Shown here: one piece after another, positions 35,693-44,202 of the stretch
Numbering within the stretch: the first letter of the stretch is position 1
Layout of the letters: each line of letters begins with the position of its first letter
Assembly (NCBI GenBank): GCA_039977295.1
Contig: JBDWDN010000011.1
Span: 1 to 64,000 of the forward strand
DNA length: 64,000 nucleotides
Origin: Hellea sp039977295
GTDB taxonomy: Bacteria; Pseudomonadota; Alphaproteobacteria; Caulobacterales; Maricaulaceae
Direction of reading: 5' to 3'
The notes under the pieces: generated by a model
What the model saw: only the letters and a program-made list of their open reading frames with translations
What the model was told of the DNA's origin: nothing
Databases searched by the model: none
Position numbers and translations under genes: made by a program

Positions 35693-36073
35693 ATGTCAGT
35701 ATTAGGCGCCATATCCCGCTCGAAACGCAGTGATGCTTTATCTCTTTGGCACCGCGTTACGATTGAAACTGTTATCTCTAACGGTCCAGATCTATCTACA
35801 CGTCAATTGGCTATTCTGATGTCTGTTTATTTGGAAAACTCAAGTCATACCGTTAAGTCCCTCGCTGGGAAACTGAACGTCACCAAAGCTGTTATTTCCA
35901 GAGGGCTTGATACGCTGACGAAATATGGTTTTGTCGCGCGGGCGCCCGATCCCTCTGATAAACGCTCAGTTATTGTGACGCGCACCTCAGGCGGAATATT
36001 ATATTTGCAGCGTTTTGCGGATATTATTCAGTCCGAGATTAAACTTGATGACGTTGCGCGCGCGGCGGCTTAG
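35693..36073 (+). CDS. MarR-family transcriptional regulator
   Basis: 126 residues. Winged helix-turn-helix with LSTRQLAILMSVYLEN, recognition helix region KLNVTKAVISRGLDTLTKYGFV and wing DPSDKRSVIVTRT, the DxRxxxxxxT signature of MarR. It is shorter than many MarR proteins at both ends. The TAG stop directly touches the GTG of the peptidase gene, so the two are co-translated. Confidence 0.88.
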   Translation: MSVLGAISRSKRSDALSLWHRVTIETVISNGPDLSTRQLAILMSVYLENSSHTVKSLAGKLNVTKAVISRGLDTLTKYGFVARAPDPSDKRSVIVTRTSGGILYLQRFADIIQSEIKLDDVARAAA

Positions 36074-36916
36074 GTGCCTGCGGCCGCACATCATGACGAC
36101 CCTCGTATAAATATTTCGCGCGTCAAAGGTCCGCTCCTCTCAACACAAACCGTTATTGTTCCAATTGCGCCGCTCCACCGAAAAGCGGCTCGCCGTTCAG
36201 GTTTAGAAACGCAATTACTCTATGGGCATCATTTCGATGTTTATGAAACAAAAAAGGGGTGGGTTTGGGGGCAGGCGAAATCGCCTATTAAGGGCTCTAA
36301 ACAAAAGGGCTATGTGGGCTACGTCCCTTCACGGTTTTTGGGCGATGTTAAAACGCGCGCGAGCCACATTGTAACAGCGCTCAAGGCTCCAATGTTTGTT
36401 GAGCCTGATATCAAAAGTCATGTTGTACAGTCCTTGCCAATGGGCTCGCATATTAAGGGACAAGGGCGGCATAAGGATTTTCTGCAAATTGGCGCGGGAG
36501 GCTATGTTCATCGTCGTCATTTGCGAAAAGTGTCAGGCCTACCCGCAATCGCGGATTTTGTTGAGATTGCCGAATCTCATCTAGGACTGCCTTATGTCTG
36601 GGGCGGCCTCAGTAGTGACGGCTTAGACTGTTCAGGTTTAGTGCTGTCGTCAATGCGCGCTACCGGAAGAGACGCGCCGCGCGACGCGGATATGATGGAA
36701 GCAGGGTTGGGTTATGACCTGGCCATTAGTCAGCGCGGATTAAAACGCGGTGACTTGATTTTCTGGAAAGGCCATGTCGGCATCATGCAGACATCAGGAC
36801 GCCTGCTTCATGCTAACGCGCATCACATGTGCGTCGCGATTGAGCCTCTGCGAGATGCCGTTACGCGTATACTAGAAAATGGCGGCGGGCCAATGACCGC
36901 TATAAAGCGGCTATAA
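36074..36916 (+). CDS. NlpC/P60 cell-wall endopeptidase with SH3 domains
   Basis: 280 residues from a GTG start abutting the MarR stop. Two SH3-like segments (about 25-85 and 95-155) precede a C40 peptidase domain with catalytic Cys in SDGLDCSGLVL, His in WKGHVGIM and the third residue in LLHANAHHMC. The domain order matches the YkfC-like (dipeptidyl peptidase VI) peptidases that cleave gamma-D-Glu-diaminopimelate bonds in muropeptides. No signal peptide is seen, which suits cytoplasmic peptide recycling. Confidence 0.9.
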   Translation: MPAAAHHDDPRINISRVKGPLLSTQTVIVPIAPLHRKAARRSGLETQLLYGHHFDVYETKKGWVWGQAKSPIKGSKQKGYVGYVPSRFLGDVKTRASHIVTALKAPMFVEPDIKSHVVQSLPMGSHIKGQGRHKDFLQIGAGGYVHRRHLRKVSGLPAIADFVEIAESHLGLPYVWGGLSSDGLDCSGLVLSSMRATGRDAPRDADMMEAGLGYDLAISQRGLKRGDLIFWKGHVGIMQTSGRLLHANAHHMCVAIEPLRDAVTRILENGGGPMTAIKRL

Positions 36917-36918
36917 TC

Positions 36919-37536
36919 TTATTCTTCTCTTACGGGGTCAGTCGGATCGACGGCAGGCTCTTCAATAACTGGGGCTGCATCAGGAATAGCGGCTTCAGCC
37001 ACAACAGCTTCGGGACGATCCATTGGCGCGTCAGCGGCAAGGCGCAGCAATTCAATAACCGCCGCGCGGTCTGCTTCTTTTTTAAGTCCGACAAAGTTCA
37101 TATTTGTGCCAGAAAGATATTTAGTCGGCTTAGCCAAAAACCCGTCAAGATCTTCATAAGTCCACGTCAAGCCAGAGCTTGCCATAGCGCCGGAATACTT
37201 AAATTCGGCATGCGTTCCGGCTGTCGATCCCACAACATTCCATAAATTTGGACCTGTCGAATTAGCGCCGCCATTATCAGCGTTATGACAGGAGGCGCAT
37301 TTCTTAAAGACCTTGACGCCGCGCTCGGCATCCATTGCCGCAACCCAATCAGCTTGCGGGAAAGGCAGTTCTTCGACCATGCCATCATCAATAACTTCAG
37401 CAGGACCCACTCTATAGGCAGGTGTTTCGGGCATTTCAGAGTGCATGAAACGATGCGGCGCGGCGCGCAATACCATAATACCTAGAGCTGTCGCTAATAC
37501 AGCGCCAGCAATTTTGTTAAAACCTAGCTCGTCCAT
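36919..37536 (-). CDS. Membrane-anchored class I c-type cytochrome (CycM-like)
   Basis: 205 residues. N-terminal anchor helix (about 8-26), linker, then a cytochrome c domain with CASCH haem site (about residue 81) and axial Met in SGTNMNFVG. The sequence NSTGPNLWNVVG and FKYSGAMASSGLTWTYEDLDGFL are typical of cytochrome c2/c552-like electron carriers. The C-terminal ~40 residues are Ala/Glu/Pro-rich. It could pass electrons from the bc1 complex to the oxidase. Confidence 0.9.
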   Translation of the reverse strand: MDELGFNKIAGAVLATALGIMVLRAAPHRFMHSEMPETPAYRVGPAEVIDDGMVEELPFPQADWVAAMDAERGVKVFKKCASCHNADNGGANSTGPNLWNVVGSTAGTHAEFKYSGAMASSGLTWTYEDLDGFLAKPTKYLSGTNMNFVGLKKEADRAAVIELLRLAADAPMDRPEAVVAEAAIPDAAPVIEEPAVDPTDPVREE

Positions 37537-37695
37537 GACGTCGTCCTTTAGTCGTCTCGATCGCGAGTCTTTAATTCACGTATCATTTCGCGTCTTTTAT
37601 AAACATATCTGATAAAAGCAAACTGAAAACATCTTGCGGCGAACCGTCGCAAAGGCTTTAAGTCCTGACATCAATGAAAAGGGACTGACACAGCT

Positions 37696-38553
37696 ATGAC
37701 CGACGTTATCGTCTATCAGGGGGAACCTGGCGCTTTTTCACATTTGGCGTGCCAAGATGGCTATCCGAATATGACGCCCAGACCGTGCGCGAGTTTTGCG
37801 GATGCTTTCCGGGCCGTCACAGCGCGCACGGCCAAACTTGCCATGATTCCTGTTGAAAATACCGTGGCGGGCCGCGTCTCTGATATTTACCATCTTTTGC
37901 CCGAAGGCGGGCTTTATATTATTGGCGAGCAATATTTGGCTGTGCATCACCAGCTTCTTGCCGTTCCTGGGGCGGTTCTTAGCGATATAAAGACAGCGCG
38001 ATCACATCCTATGGCGCTCGGCCAAGTCCGTAAGCGATTAGCCTCTATGAATATTCGGGCTGTAAATGATGTTGATACGGCGGGCGCCGCGCAGGCCGTG
38101 GCAGAGCTTGGGGATCCATCAGTCGCCGCGATAGCCTCAACCCTGGCAGGAGAAACTTACGGTCTTAATATATTGGCAGGTGATATTGAAGACGCGGCTC
38201 ACAATACGACGCGGTTCTTAATCTTAGCGGATCAACCCCTCAATATTCCCAAAGATAACGGCCCTGTCGTTACCAGTTTTGTTTTTAAGGTTCGATCCGT
38301 TCCTTCCGCGCTCTATAAAGCCTTAGGCGGGTTTGCGACCAATGGCATTAACATGACCAAGCTTGAAAGCTATATGGTCGGTGGTTCCTTCCAAGCGGCC
38401 CAATTCTACGCGGATGTCGAGGGCCATCCTGATGATGAGAATATGATCCACGCGCTGGAAGAGCTCAAATTTTTCACAGAATCAGTTACAATGCTTGGCA
38501 CCTATCCAGCCCATGTTTCACGAAACAGAACAAGTCGGTCACAAAAGGGTTAG
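37696..38553 (+). CDS. pheA: Prephenate dehydratase
   Basis: 285 residues. Periplasmic-binding-like catalytic domain with YQGEPGAFSHLAC, IPVENTVAGRV and the HNTTRFLIL signature (Thr-Thr-Arg catalytic set), then a C-terminal ACT domain (about 190-270) with KLESYMVGG for Phe feedback. It is the single-function form, without chorismate mutase. Converts prephenate to phenylpyruvate for phenylalanine. Confidence 0.95.
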   Translation: MTDVIVYQGEPGAFSHLACQDGYPNMTPRPCASFADAFRAVTARTAKLAMIPVENTVAGRVSDIYHLLPEGGLYIIGEQYLAVHHQLLAVPGAVLSDIKTARSHPMALGQVRKRLASMNIRAVNDVDTAGAAQAVAELGDPSVAAIASTLAGETYGLNILAGDIEDAAHNTTRFLILADQPLNIPKDNGPVVTSFVFKVRSVPSALYKALGGFATNGINMTKLESYMVGGSFQAAQFYADVEGHPDDENMIHALEELKFFTESVTMLGTYPAHVSRNRTSRSQKG

Positions 38554-38598
38554 CAGCTCTTGATTAGCTATTTGACGGCGCAGCCCTTATAAAGCCAT

Positions 38599-39045
38599 AT
38601 GAAAACAATCATGATAACATTGGCTTTGGTCCTTACGGCTGGTTCAGCCGCGCCCGTTATGGCCGCCGATGCAATATATACCTCCTGGAAAAATAACCTG
38701 GCTGTTGGCGGTTATGACACCGTGAGCTTCTTCTCCGGTAAACCTCAAATTGGAAAGAAAGACCTTTCCTTTGATTATGCGGGGGCCGAATGGCGCTTTG
38801 CGACGCGCGGTAATTTGGACCTGTTCAAAACCAACCCCGAAGCCTTCATGCCGCAATATGGCGGATATTGCGCCTGGGCCGTGGCGCAAGATAAATTGGC
38901 CAAAGGGTCTCCTGACCATTGGCATGTTGAAGACGGAAAACTTTACTTAAATTTCAATGCGCGTATTAAACGCCGCTGGGATAAGGACATTTCAGGCTAC
39001 ATAACATCCGCTGAAGGCAATTGGCCTGACATATTAAAAGACTAA
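38599..39045 (+). CDS. Secreted YHS-domain protein
   Basis: 148 residues with a Sec signal peptide ending near VMA-AD (about residue 22). The YHS domain shows VGGYDTVSFFSGKP, FATRGNLDLFKTNPEAF and PQYGGYCAWAVAQ, with one Cys likely for metal binding. Such periplasmic proteins are linked to metal or redox handling; function uncertain. Followed after 21 bases by a DoxX-like protein, probably in one operon. Confidence 0.85.
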   Translation: MKTIMITLALVLTAGSAAPVMAADAIYTSWKNNLAVGGYDTVSFFSGKPQIGKKDLSFDYAGAEWRFATRGNLDLFKTNPEAFMPQYGGYCAWAVAQDKLAKGSPDHWHVEDGKLYLNFNARIKRRWDKDISGYITSAEGNWPDILKD

Positions 39046-39066
39046 GCTTTAACCTGGGGACAAGAG

Positions 39067-39549
39067 ATGAGCAAAATTAAGAGGTTTTTACCGATAATAT
39101 TGGCGCTAATATGTAGCGCGGTATTCCTAGATAGTTTGCGCTATAAATTCACGAACCATCCAAATACGCAAGAAATATTCGGGCGGCTAAATGAATGGGC
39201 TGCCAGCTTGGGGGCTGAAGGCCTTTTTGCGCAAACGGGACTGTTTTCACAATATGTGATTGGCGGGGCTGAATTACTGGCGTCAGCGGCTTTATTACTT
39301 GGCTGCTTATCGCGCTTCCACCGTTTGCAAGCTTTCGGAGCGGCCTTAGGACTGGCTGTGATGACGGGGGCTATTAGCTTTCACCTTTTCACGCCGCTAG
39401 GTATTGATCCTAATAATGATGGTGCAGGGCTGTTTATAATGGCCTGTGTCGTCTGGCTGTCATGCGCTGTTATTTTAATATTGCGCCGTAAGCATCTGAC
39501 TTACGGTCTGTGCAAAATTGGACATGCAATTTTCGGTAAGCCTGTTTAG
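39067..39549 (+). CDS. DoxX-like membrane protein
   Basis: 160 residues with four transmembrane helices (about 7-25, 60-80, 88-108, 118-138). LRYKFTNHPNTQEIFGRL followed by GGAELLASAALLLG fits the DoxX layout. DoxX-like proteins are tied loosely to quinone or thiol redox systems. The pairing with a YHS protein is consistent. Assignment rests on topology and a few motifs. Confidence 0.65.
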   Translation: MSKIKRFLPIILALICSAVFLDSLRYKFTNHPNTQEIFGRLNEWAASLGAEGLFAQTGLFSQYVIGGAELLASAALLLGCLSRFHRLQAFGAALGLAVMTGAISFHLFTPLGIDPNNDGAGLFIMACVVWLSCAVILILRRKHLTYGLCKIGHAIFGKPV

Positions 39550-39567
39550 CTTCACGGACTGAAAAGC

Positions 39568-40464
39568 CTAATCTTCGTTTTCCAGCCAATGCCGCAATAG
39601 GTGATGCGCTATCGTAAAGCGCGGCAGGCGTAAGAAGGCCTCGCCTGTCTTAGCATAGACTGACCGGACTTCGTCTTTTGTAAACCACTGCGCGTCTTCA
39701 AGCTCAGCTTTGTTGATGGTGAGCTCTTCGCTTTTGGCCTCGCAGATAACACCCATCATGAGCTGGCTTGGCCAAGGCCAAGGCTGGCTGAAAATATAAC
39801 GCGGGTTTTTAATCAAAAGACCAACTTCTTCAAAGGTCTCGCGGGCCACGGCTTCTTCCATAGATTCGCCCGGCGAGATAAATCCAGCGAGGGCAGACAT
39901 CGCGCCTTCGGGCCAGCCTGCGCCCCGTCCTAATAAAACTTTATCGCCCGAAAGAATCAGCATGATGACAACCGGATTGACGCGCGGAAAATGTTCGGTC
40001 TCGCAGCTTGGACATTTGCGTTTGATACCGCCTTCTTGCGGCTGACTGATTTGGCCGCATTTTGCGCAAAAGCGGTGATTAAAATGCCAATCGAGCAAAG
40101 ATTTGGCGCGGCCCGCAAGCGCCATTTCTACCGGGCTTAACATCCGAGTCGCTGTGCGAAGCTCGATGAAAAGATCTTCATCTGTGATGTCTGTGGGGTT
40201 CTGGACGGACGCCGCAAAGAAAGGGACGTCGCCCTCTAGCCCTAAGAATATGGGGCCAGGGTCGATCAGGTTTCGCCCGATGAGCTCGGATGGGTGAATA
40301 CGTTTTAGGCCGCCTTCGCGCTCCAAGGCAGGCGCGCCTTTATGAAAGCAAATACAGCGCGCATTAGGCCGCGCGACAAAGGCTTGCAATTCGTCCGCTG
40401 AGCGCTGCGTTTCTACATGGTCAAGCGTGCCGCCAGCAAAGGGCATTATAAAATTATCTGTCAT
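39568..40464 (-). CDS. nudC: NAD+ diphosphatase NudC
   Basis: 298 residues. Zinc ribbon with two Cys pairs (FCAKCGQ and KCPSCE), then the Nudix domain with GFISPGESMEEAVARETFEE, the Nudix box GX5EX7REUXEE. The downstream SQPWPWPSQLMMG is the NADH-pyrophosphatase SQPWPFPxS-type motif. It hydrolyses NAD(H) and removes NAD caps from RNA. Confidence 0.96.
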   Translation of the reverse strand: MTDNFIMPFAGGTLDHVETQRSADELQAFVARPNARCICFHKGAPALEREGGLKRIHPSELIGRNLIDPGPIFLGLEGDVPFFAASVQNPTDITDEDLFIELRTATRMLSPVEMALAGRAKSLLDWHFNHRFCAKCGQISQPQEGGIKRKCPSCETEHFPRVNPVVIMLILSGDKVLLGRGAGWPEGAMSALAGFISPGESMEEAVARETFEEVGLLIKNPRYIFSQPWPWPSQLMMGVICEAKSEELTINKAELEDAQWFTKDEVRSVYAKTGEAFLRLPRFTIAHHLLRHWLENED

Positions 40465-40506
40465 GAGCGGTCTCTATAGCCTTGAAATGGTCTTGCCTAG
40501 GGGCAC

Positions 40507-41934
40507 TTAACTTCGTTTTGTAATCCGCATTGGCATGCCGTTCTCCGGCTGAATTGTGATGCGCAGTTTCGGCCAAGGCACGTCATCTCCGCAATATTCA
40601 AATCGGTAGTTTCTTGCGAGAAGCGCAATAAGGATCACGGCCTCCTGCATCGCAAAACGTTGCCCGATACAAACCCGTTCACCCACGCCAAAGGGAAGAT
40701 ACTGAAACCGCCCAATTTTATCACGCGCCTCGCCTAGGAAACGCTCTGGGATGAAAGCCTCTGGCTTATCCCAAAGGGTTTTATGACGGTGTAACTGCCA
40801 GGTATTTAGAAATAACACGCTTTTGGCCGAAATTGTAATATCGCCGTGAATATCTTCATTGATGGCTTCGCGAGCTATAAAAGGGGCAGGCGGAAATAGG
40901 CGCATTGTTTCCTCGAAACAGGCCAGTGTGAAGGGCAGGTGCTCGCCCCATGTTTCTGGCGATAGCTTATCTATATCGAGACCATCGACTTCTGCTTCGA
41001 GTCTGTCGCGGCTAACCGTATCATTGGACAATAGATAAAAAAGCCATGACAGGGCGCGGGCGGTGGTTTCATGCCCTGCGCCGATGAAGGCCAGCACGTG
41101 GTCTTCAATATCAATATCGCTAAAGGGGGCTGTGTTTTCATCGCCCACAAGCAATAGACGCGAGAGGAAGTCATCGGGCAGCTCTTCGCCGGCGTCGCGC
41201 CGCATTTTGCGCGACTGCGTTAGCTCGCCAATCATTTCGCGTAAATGCTTTACGGCTTTAAGCCCGCGCAAACGGCTAAGCCTCGGAAGCCAGTCGGGAG
41301 CATTGAGGAGGTCAAGCGGATCGGGCCGTCCCACATAAGTAAGCGCGGTTGACACATCGTTTAATATCTCCTGCTGGTCGCGGTCTATTTCGCCAGAAAA
41401 TAGCGCGTCTGATAATACCAGATAGGTGAGGGCGGCCATGGGCTGAGCTATTTTAAGAGGGCCAGCTTTCTCAAGAAAGTTTGGCATCTCGCGTTCAGTC
41501 GTGGATTTCATGACCTGCGCAAAACTCTTCACATTACGCGGCGTAAACATTGGCGACATAGCGCGGCGAGCATGTGTCCACTTAGCGCCTTCGGCTGAGA
41601 TGAGGCCGTCGCCGATGACAGCGCGCAGAACGCGCTGACGTATAGCGCTGAACTTATAATTATGGCGGTTATCGACAAAGCAATGCTTAATGATGGCCGG
41701 GTCATTTATGACTGAAAAATTATTGAAGAGAAGGTTATACTGCGTGACGGGGTTCTCAAATTGCGCCTCATTAAAACTCTCCAGCGGGTTATTCGCAATT
41801 GTTTTGATGGCGCCAATGCCGTGATACCAGCGGTAATCTTCTGTCATGCGTTTATCTGGGACGGGGACTGACGCAATAAAATGACCGCCCTCAAATCGAG
41901 CATTGGCGCGGTTCTTTTTGGTCTTGGAAACCAT
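40507..41934 (-). CDS. Cytochrome P450
   Basis: 475 residues. I-helix AFIGAGHETTARAL, K-helix ETMRLFPPAPFIAREA (ExxR), and haem loop YLPFGVGERVCIGQRFA with the Cys ligand. Size and the FxxPxxFxPERF-like meander suggest a CYP4/CYP102-like soluble bacterial P450. Substrate and redox partner are not indicated; no ferredoxin gene is adjacent. Confidence 0.95.
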   Translation of the reverse strand: MVSKTKKNRANARFEGGHFIASVPVPDKRMTEDYRWYHGIGAIKTIANNPLESFNEAQFENPVTQYNLLFNNFSVINDPAIIKHCFVDNRHNYKFSAIRQRVLRAVIGDGLISAEGAKWTHARRAMSPMFTPRNVKSFAQVMKSTTEREMPNFLEKAGPLKIAQPMAALTYLVLSDALFSGEIDRDQQEILNDVSTALTYVGRPDPLDLLNAPDWLPRLSRLRGLKAVKHLREMIGELTQSRKMRRDAGEELPDDFLSRLLLVGDENTAPFSDIDIEDHVLAFIGAGHETTARALSWLFYLLSNDTVSRDRLEAEVDGLDIDKLSPETWGEHLPFTLACFEETMRLFPPAPFIAREAINEDIHGDITISAKSVLFLNTWQLHRHKTLWDKPEAFIPERFLGEARDKIGRFQYLPFGVGERVCIGQRFAMQEAVILIALLARNYRFEYCGDDVPWPKLRITIQPENGMPMRITKRS

Positions 41935-42072
41935 AAGTATTTCTCCAATCGCCTAATCGTAACCAAGAATGATATGCGGTCAATTGTACATTTTGACGGT
42001 ATGGCTATGCATAAATGTTGCAACGTTTTACCCATGATGGCGGCTCGATTGTAAAAACAATGATTGTGGCAC

Positions 42073-42101
42073 TTGCATTGACTAAGTGTTTTCCCTATCT
42101 A
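42073..42101 (+). promoter_or_regulatory. Sigma-70-type promoter of the SRP RNA gene
   Basis: TTGCAT (42073-42078), a 17-base spacer, and TATCTA (42096-42101) predict transcription from about 42108-42109, exactly where the outer stem of the SRP RNA begins. Confidence 0.7.
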
Positions 42102-42108
42102 CCCGCTC

Positions 42109-42202
42109 GGAAGGCTGGCTTGGACGGCACTCTTGTTAACCCGGTCAGGTCGGGAACGAAGCAGCCGCATGCGAGTCCTTGTCGGGTCAGGTTCAGTCTT
42201 CC
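42109..42202 (+). ncRNA. ffs: Signal recognition particle RNA (small, 4.5S-like)
   Basis: The universally conserved SRP core is present as GGTCAGGTCGGGAACGAAGC, with CAGCCGCA following: the GGTCAGG ... GGAA ... AGCAGCC apical loop. The ends GGAAGGCTG and CAGTCTTCC pair (with G-T) to make the outer stem, and GCACTC pairs with GAGTCC-type bases nearer the apex. The RNA binds Ffh and FtsY for co-translational membrane targeting. Mapped ends are estimates from pairing and the promoter. The core is identical in kind to other alphaproteobacterial SRP RNAs. Confidence 0.93.
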
Positions 42203-42217
42203 ACTCGCGCAGCGACC

Positions 42218-42273
42218 ATAATCAATCCGGGGGATTGATTATAGCGAAGCGCCAAAATCGCTAGCGATTTTGG
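42218..42273. repeat. Two tandem perfect hairpins downstream of the SRP RNA
   Basis: ATAATCAATCC-GGG-GGATTGATTAT (42218-42242) and the perfect 22-bp palindrome CCAAAATCG-CTAG-CGATTTTGG (42252-42273) lie in the 130-base gap before mobA. Neither is followed by a T-run. They could assist 3' processing or termination of the SRP RNA, or be remnants of small mobile repeats. Confidence 0.7.
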
Positions 42274-42334
42274 ATGGTGCTAAGTCTCATATTTTGGGTA
42301 GTGCAAATTGTCTTATGTCTCCATAACACACACC

Positions 42335-42922
42335 ATGAGCCCACTTTCCCAACCCCTCCCATCTCCTTCAATCGTCGCTATCTTAGCAGGCGGCAAAGCG
42401 CGCCGCTTTGGCGGCCAAGATAAAGGCGAGATTCTCATTAGAGGTGAGCGGCTTATCGATATCATCTGTGAGCGCCTTGGGCCTCAATCCACCGAAATTC
42501 TTCTCTCAGGCACGCATGATTATAGCTTGGACTTAACGGTGGTTCCTGATGCTCAGAATGCTCCAGGGGGCCCCGTGGGCGGTGTATATTCGATATGGAA
42601 AAGCCAAGAAGGGCGAGGCATTGAGGGGTTCTTTACCGCGGCCATCGATGGCCCAAACCTTCCGCAGGATTTAACCGCCTCTCTCTATTCTAAAACCTGC
42701 TCAACGATAGCGGTGGATGAAAATGGTCGTCATCCGACCTATGGGTGGTGGCGAATGGATGATCTGTCTGCGTTATGGGAAATGACTGAGCTATCAGAGT
42801 CGATTTCACTCAATAAACTGGCTGACCTTATTGGCGCCAGGGCGGTCCTTTGGGAGGGTGGTTCAAGCTTTACCAATATCAACCGCCAAGATGATTTAGA
42901 TTGTTTTGTAAAGGGTGCTTGA
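42335..42922 (+). CDS. mobA: Molybdenum cofactor guanylyltransferase MobA
   Basis: 195 residues from the ATG at 42335; the frame is open to a TTG at 42308, which has no Shine-Dalgarno. Nucleotidyltransferase motif ILAGGKARRFGGQDKG near the N-terminus, PGGPVGGVYS and TAAIDGPNLPQDL (metal-binding Asp) follow. It attaches GMP to molybdopterin to give MGD. No other Mo-cofactor genes are adjacent. Confidence 0.88.
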   Translation: MSPLSQPLPSPSIVAILAGGKARRFGGQDKGEILIRGERLIDIICERLGPQSTEILLSGTHDYSLDLTVVPDAQNAPGGPVGGVYSIWKSQEGRGIEGFFTAAIDGPNLPQDLTASLYSKTCSTIAVDENGRHPTYGWWRMDDLSALWEMTELSESISLNKLADLIGARAVLWEGGSSFTNINRQDDLDCFVKGA

Positions 42923-42960
42923 CATGTAAAGCGTCCTTGTCTATGTAAGGCTTACTTTAC
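42919..42960 (+). promoter_or_regulatory. Promoter and dyad operator upstream of the membrane protein / XRE pair
   Basis: TTGACA (42919-42924) is a perfect -35 box; TATGTA 17 bases later is a weak -10. Within and after it lie nested dyads: GTAAAG (42926-42931) with CTTTAC (42955-42960), and the perfect GTAAG-G-CTTAC (42945-42955). The position over the promoter suggests autoregulation by the small XRE protein coded downstream. Confidence 0.5.
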
Positions 42961-42978
42961 GCGTCAAAGGAGACGAAC

Positions 42979-43374
42979 ATGCAGCCTAAACTAGCCACTA
43001 AACGATATTTTTTCACGGTAATCGGATCGTCTTTGGGATATCTCGGCAGCGTATTTGGAATTACCTTTATACATGACAAAGTGCCAGATGGGTCCATTGC
43101 CGGTATTCTGATTTCCCTTTTGCCGGCGGTATTTATCTGTCTTATGCTTAGGGCTGTTTGGCAGTTCCTTAAAGATACAGACGAAGTCGCGCGTCATGAG
43201 CTGACCCAATCAATGATGGCGGGGCTGTTCGTTTTGCTCGCTTTGAGCGGCGGGTGGGGACTGGTTGAGCTGTTCAATGACAGTATGCCGCGACTTCCAG
43301 TCTTCTTTGCGTTTCCAGTCTTCTTTTTATCCTTCGGAGGTGTCTCCGCCATAAGATATAGGCGGTGCGTCTAA
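42979..43374 (+). CDS. Four-helix membrane protein paired with an XRE regulator
   Basis: 131 residues with four transmembrane segments (about 9-30, 38-58, 78-98, 105-125) and no enzyme motif recognised. It has GGAG in its leader and ends one base before the ATG of the helix-turn-helix gene. Small membrane proteins paired with tiny XRE regulators are widespread, often of unknown function. Confidence 0.75.
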   Translation: MQPKLATKRYFFTVIGSSLGYLGSVFGITFIHDKVPDGSIAGILISLLPAVFICLMLRAVWQFLKDTDEVARHELTQSMMAGLFVLLALSGGWGLVELFNDSMPRLPVFFAFPVFFLSFGGVSAIRYRRCV

Positions 43375-43375
43375 G

Positions 43376-43570
43376 ATGGAAAATCGATTAAAAGACTTAC
43401 GTGCGGAAAAAGGGTGGTCTCAAGCCGCGCTGGGAGAGCAGCTTGAAATTTCCCGGCAAAGCGTCAATGCGATTGAGACAGGACGTTATGATCCGTCACT
43501 GCCGCTGGCTTTTAAAATTGCGCGATTATTTAATCTGGCGATTGAGGACGTTTTTGAGGACAAAGCTTAA
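43376..43570 (+). CDS. Small XRE-family helix-turn-helix regulator
   Basis: 64 residues, almost all helix-turn-helix: RLKDLRAEKGWSQAALGEQL, then LEISRQSVNAIETGRYDPSL, then FKIARLFNLAIEDVFE. This is the YozG-like group of minimal XRE repressors. It is co-transcribed with the preceding membrane protein and probably binds the dyad near 42926-42960 (inference). Confidence 0.92.
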   Translation: MENRLKDLRAEKGWSQAALGEQLEISRQSVNAIETGRYDPSLPLAFKIARLFNLAIEDVFEDKA

Positions 43571-43579
43571 CGTCTTGAT

Positions 43580-44074
43580 TTAAAGCCTCGGAACGGCGCT
43601 GCTGATGAGATTGAGCGGGATAGCGTAGCTTTCCTTAGTCTGACGCAGCACAATGCGGGACTGCACATCTGAGATAAGGTCAATCGAGAGCAAAACCTCC
43701 CGCAGGAAGTCCTCATAAGAATGCATATCCTTCGTGACAACGCGAAGCATGAAATCTACGGCGCCGGTGACAGAAGCGCATTGGACGATTTCGGGCATGC
43801 GAGCGACGGCTTTTTCGAATTTTTCCATATTCGTCCGGTTGGGCAGGGCCAATTTTACGGCGACGAAGACTTCGAAATCGAGGCCAAGTTTCGTGCGGTC
43901 TAATATCGTCACGCGCTGCTTAATTATGCCGATTTCTTCCATGCGTTTAATGCGCCGCCAGCAGGGCGAGGAAGACAGGCCAACTTTATCCGCTATGTCC
44001 GCGACGGACAGCGCAGCGTTGCGCTGTATGAGGTGTAAAATCTTGGCATCAATGCCGTCAATCTGTTCAGGCAT
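43580..44074 (-). CDS. Lrp/AsnC-family regulator, BkdR-like
   Basis: 164 residues. N-terminal helix-turn-helix (NAALSVADIADKVGLSSSPCWRRIKRMEE) and C-terminal RAM domain (about 70-150). It is divergent from the branched-chain 2-oxo acid dehydrogenase genes; in Pseudomonas the Lrp-like BkdR activates the bkd operon from the same position. The 128 bases between hold both promoters and are AT-rich. Role as bkd regulator is inferred from context. Confidence 0.9.
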   Translation of the reverse strand: MPEQIDGIDAKILHLIQRNAALSVADIADKVGLSSSPCWRRIKRMEEIGIIKQRVTILDRTKLGLDFEVFVAVKLALPNRTNMEKFEKAVARMPEIVQCASVTGAVDFMLRVVTKDMHSYEDFLREVLLSIDLISDVQSRIVLRQTKESYAIPLNLISSAVPRL

Positions 44075-44202
44075 GTTTCGCCTCCTACTGTGTTTCTTGC
44101 GGCAAATTATTGTGCATTTAAGAGAAATTCAATACATAATATTATAAATTTCCACATATATACGATAAAAGATGCTAAATAATTGCCAGAACGGATGCCA
44201 GC

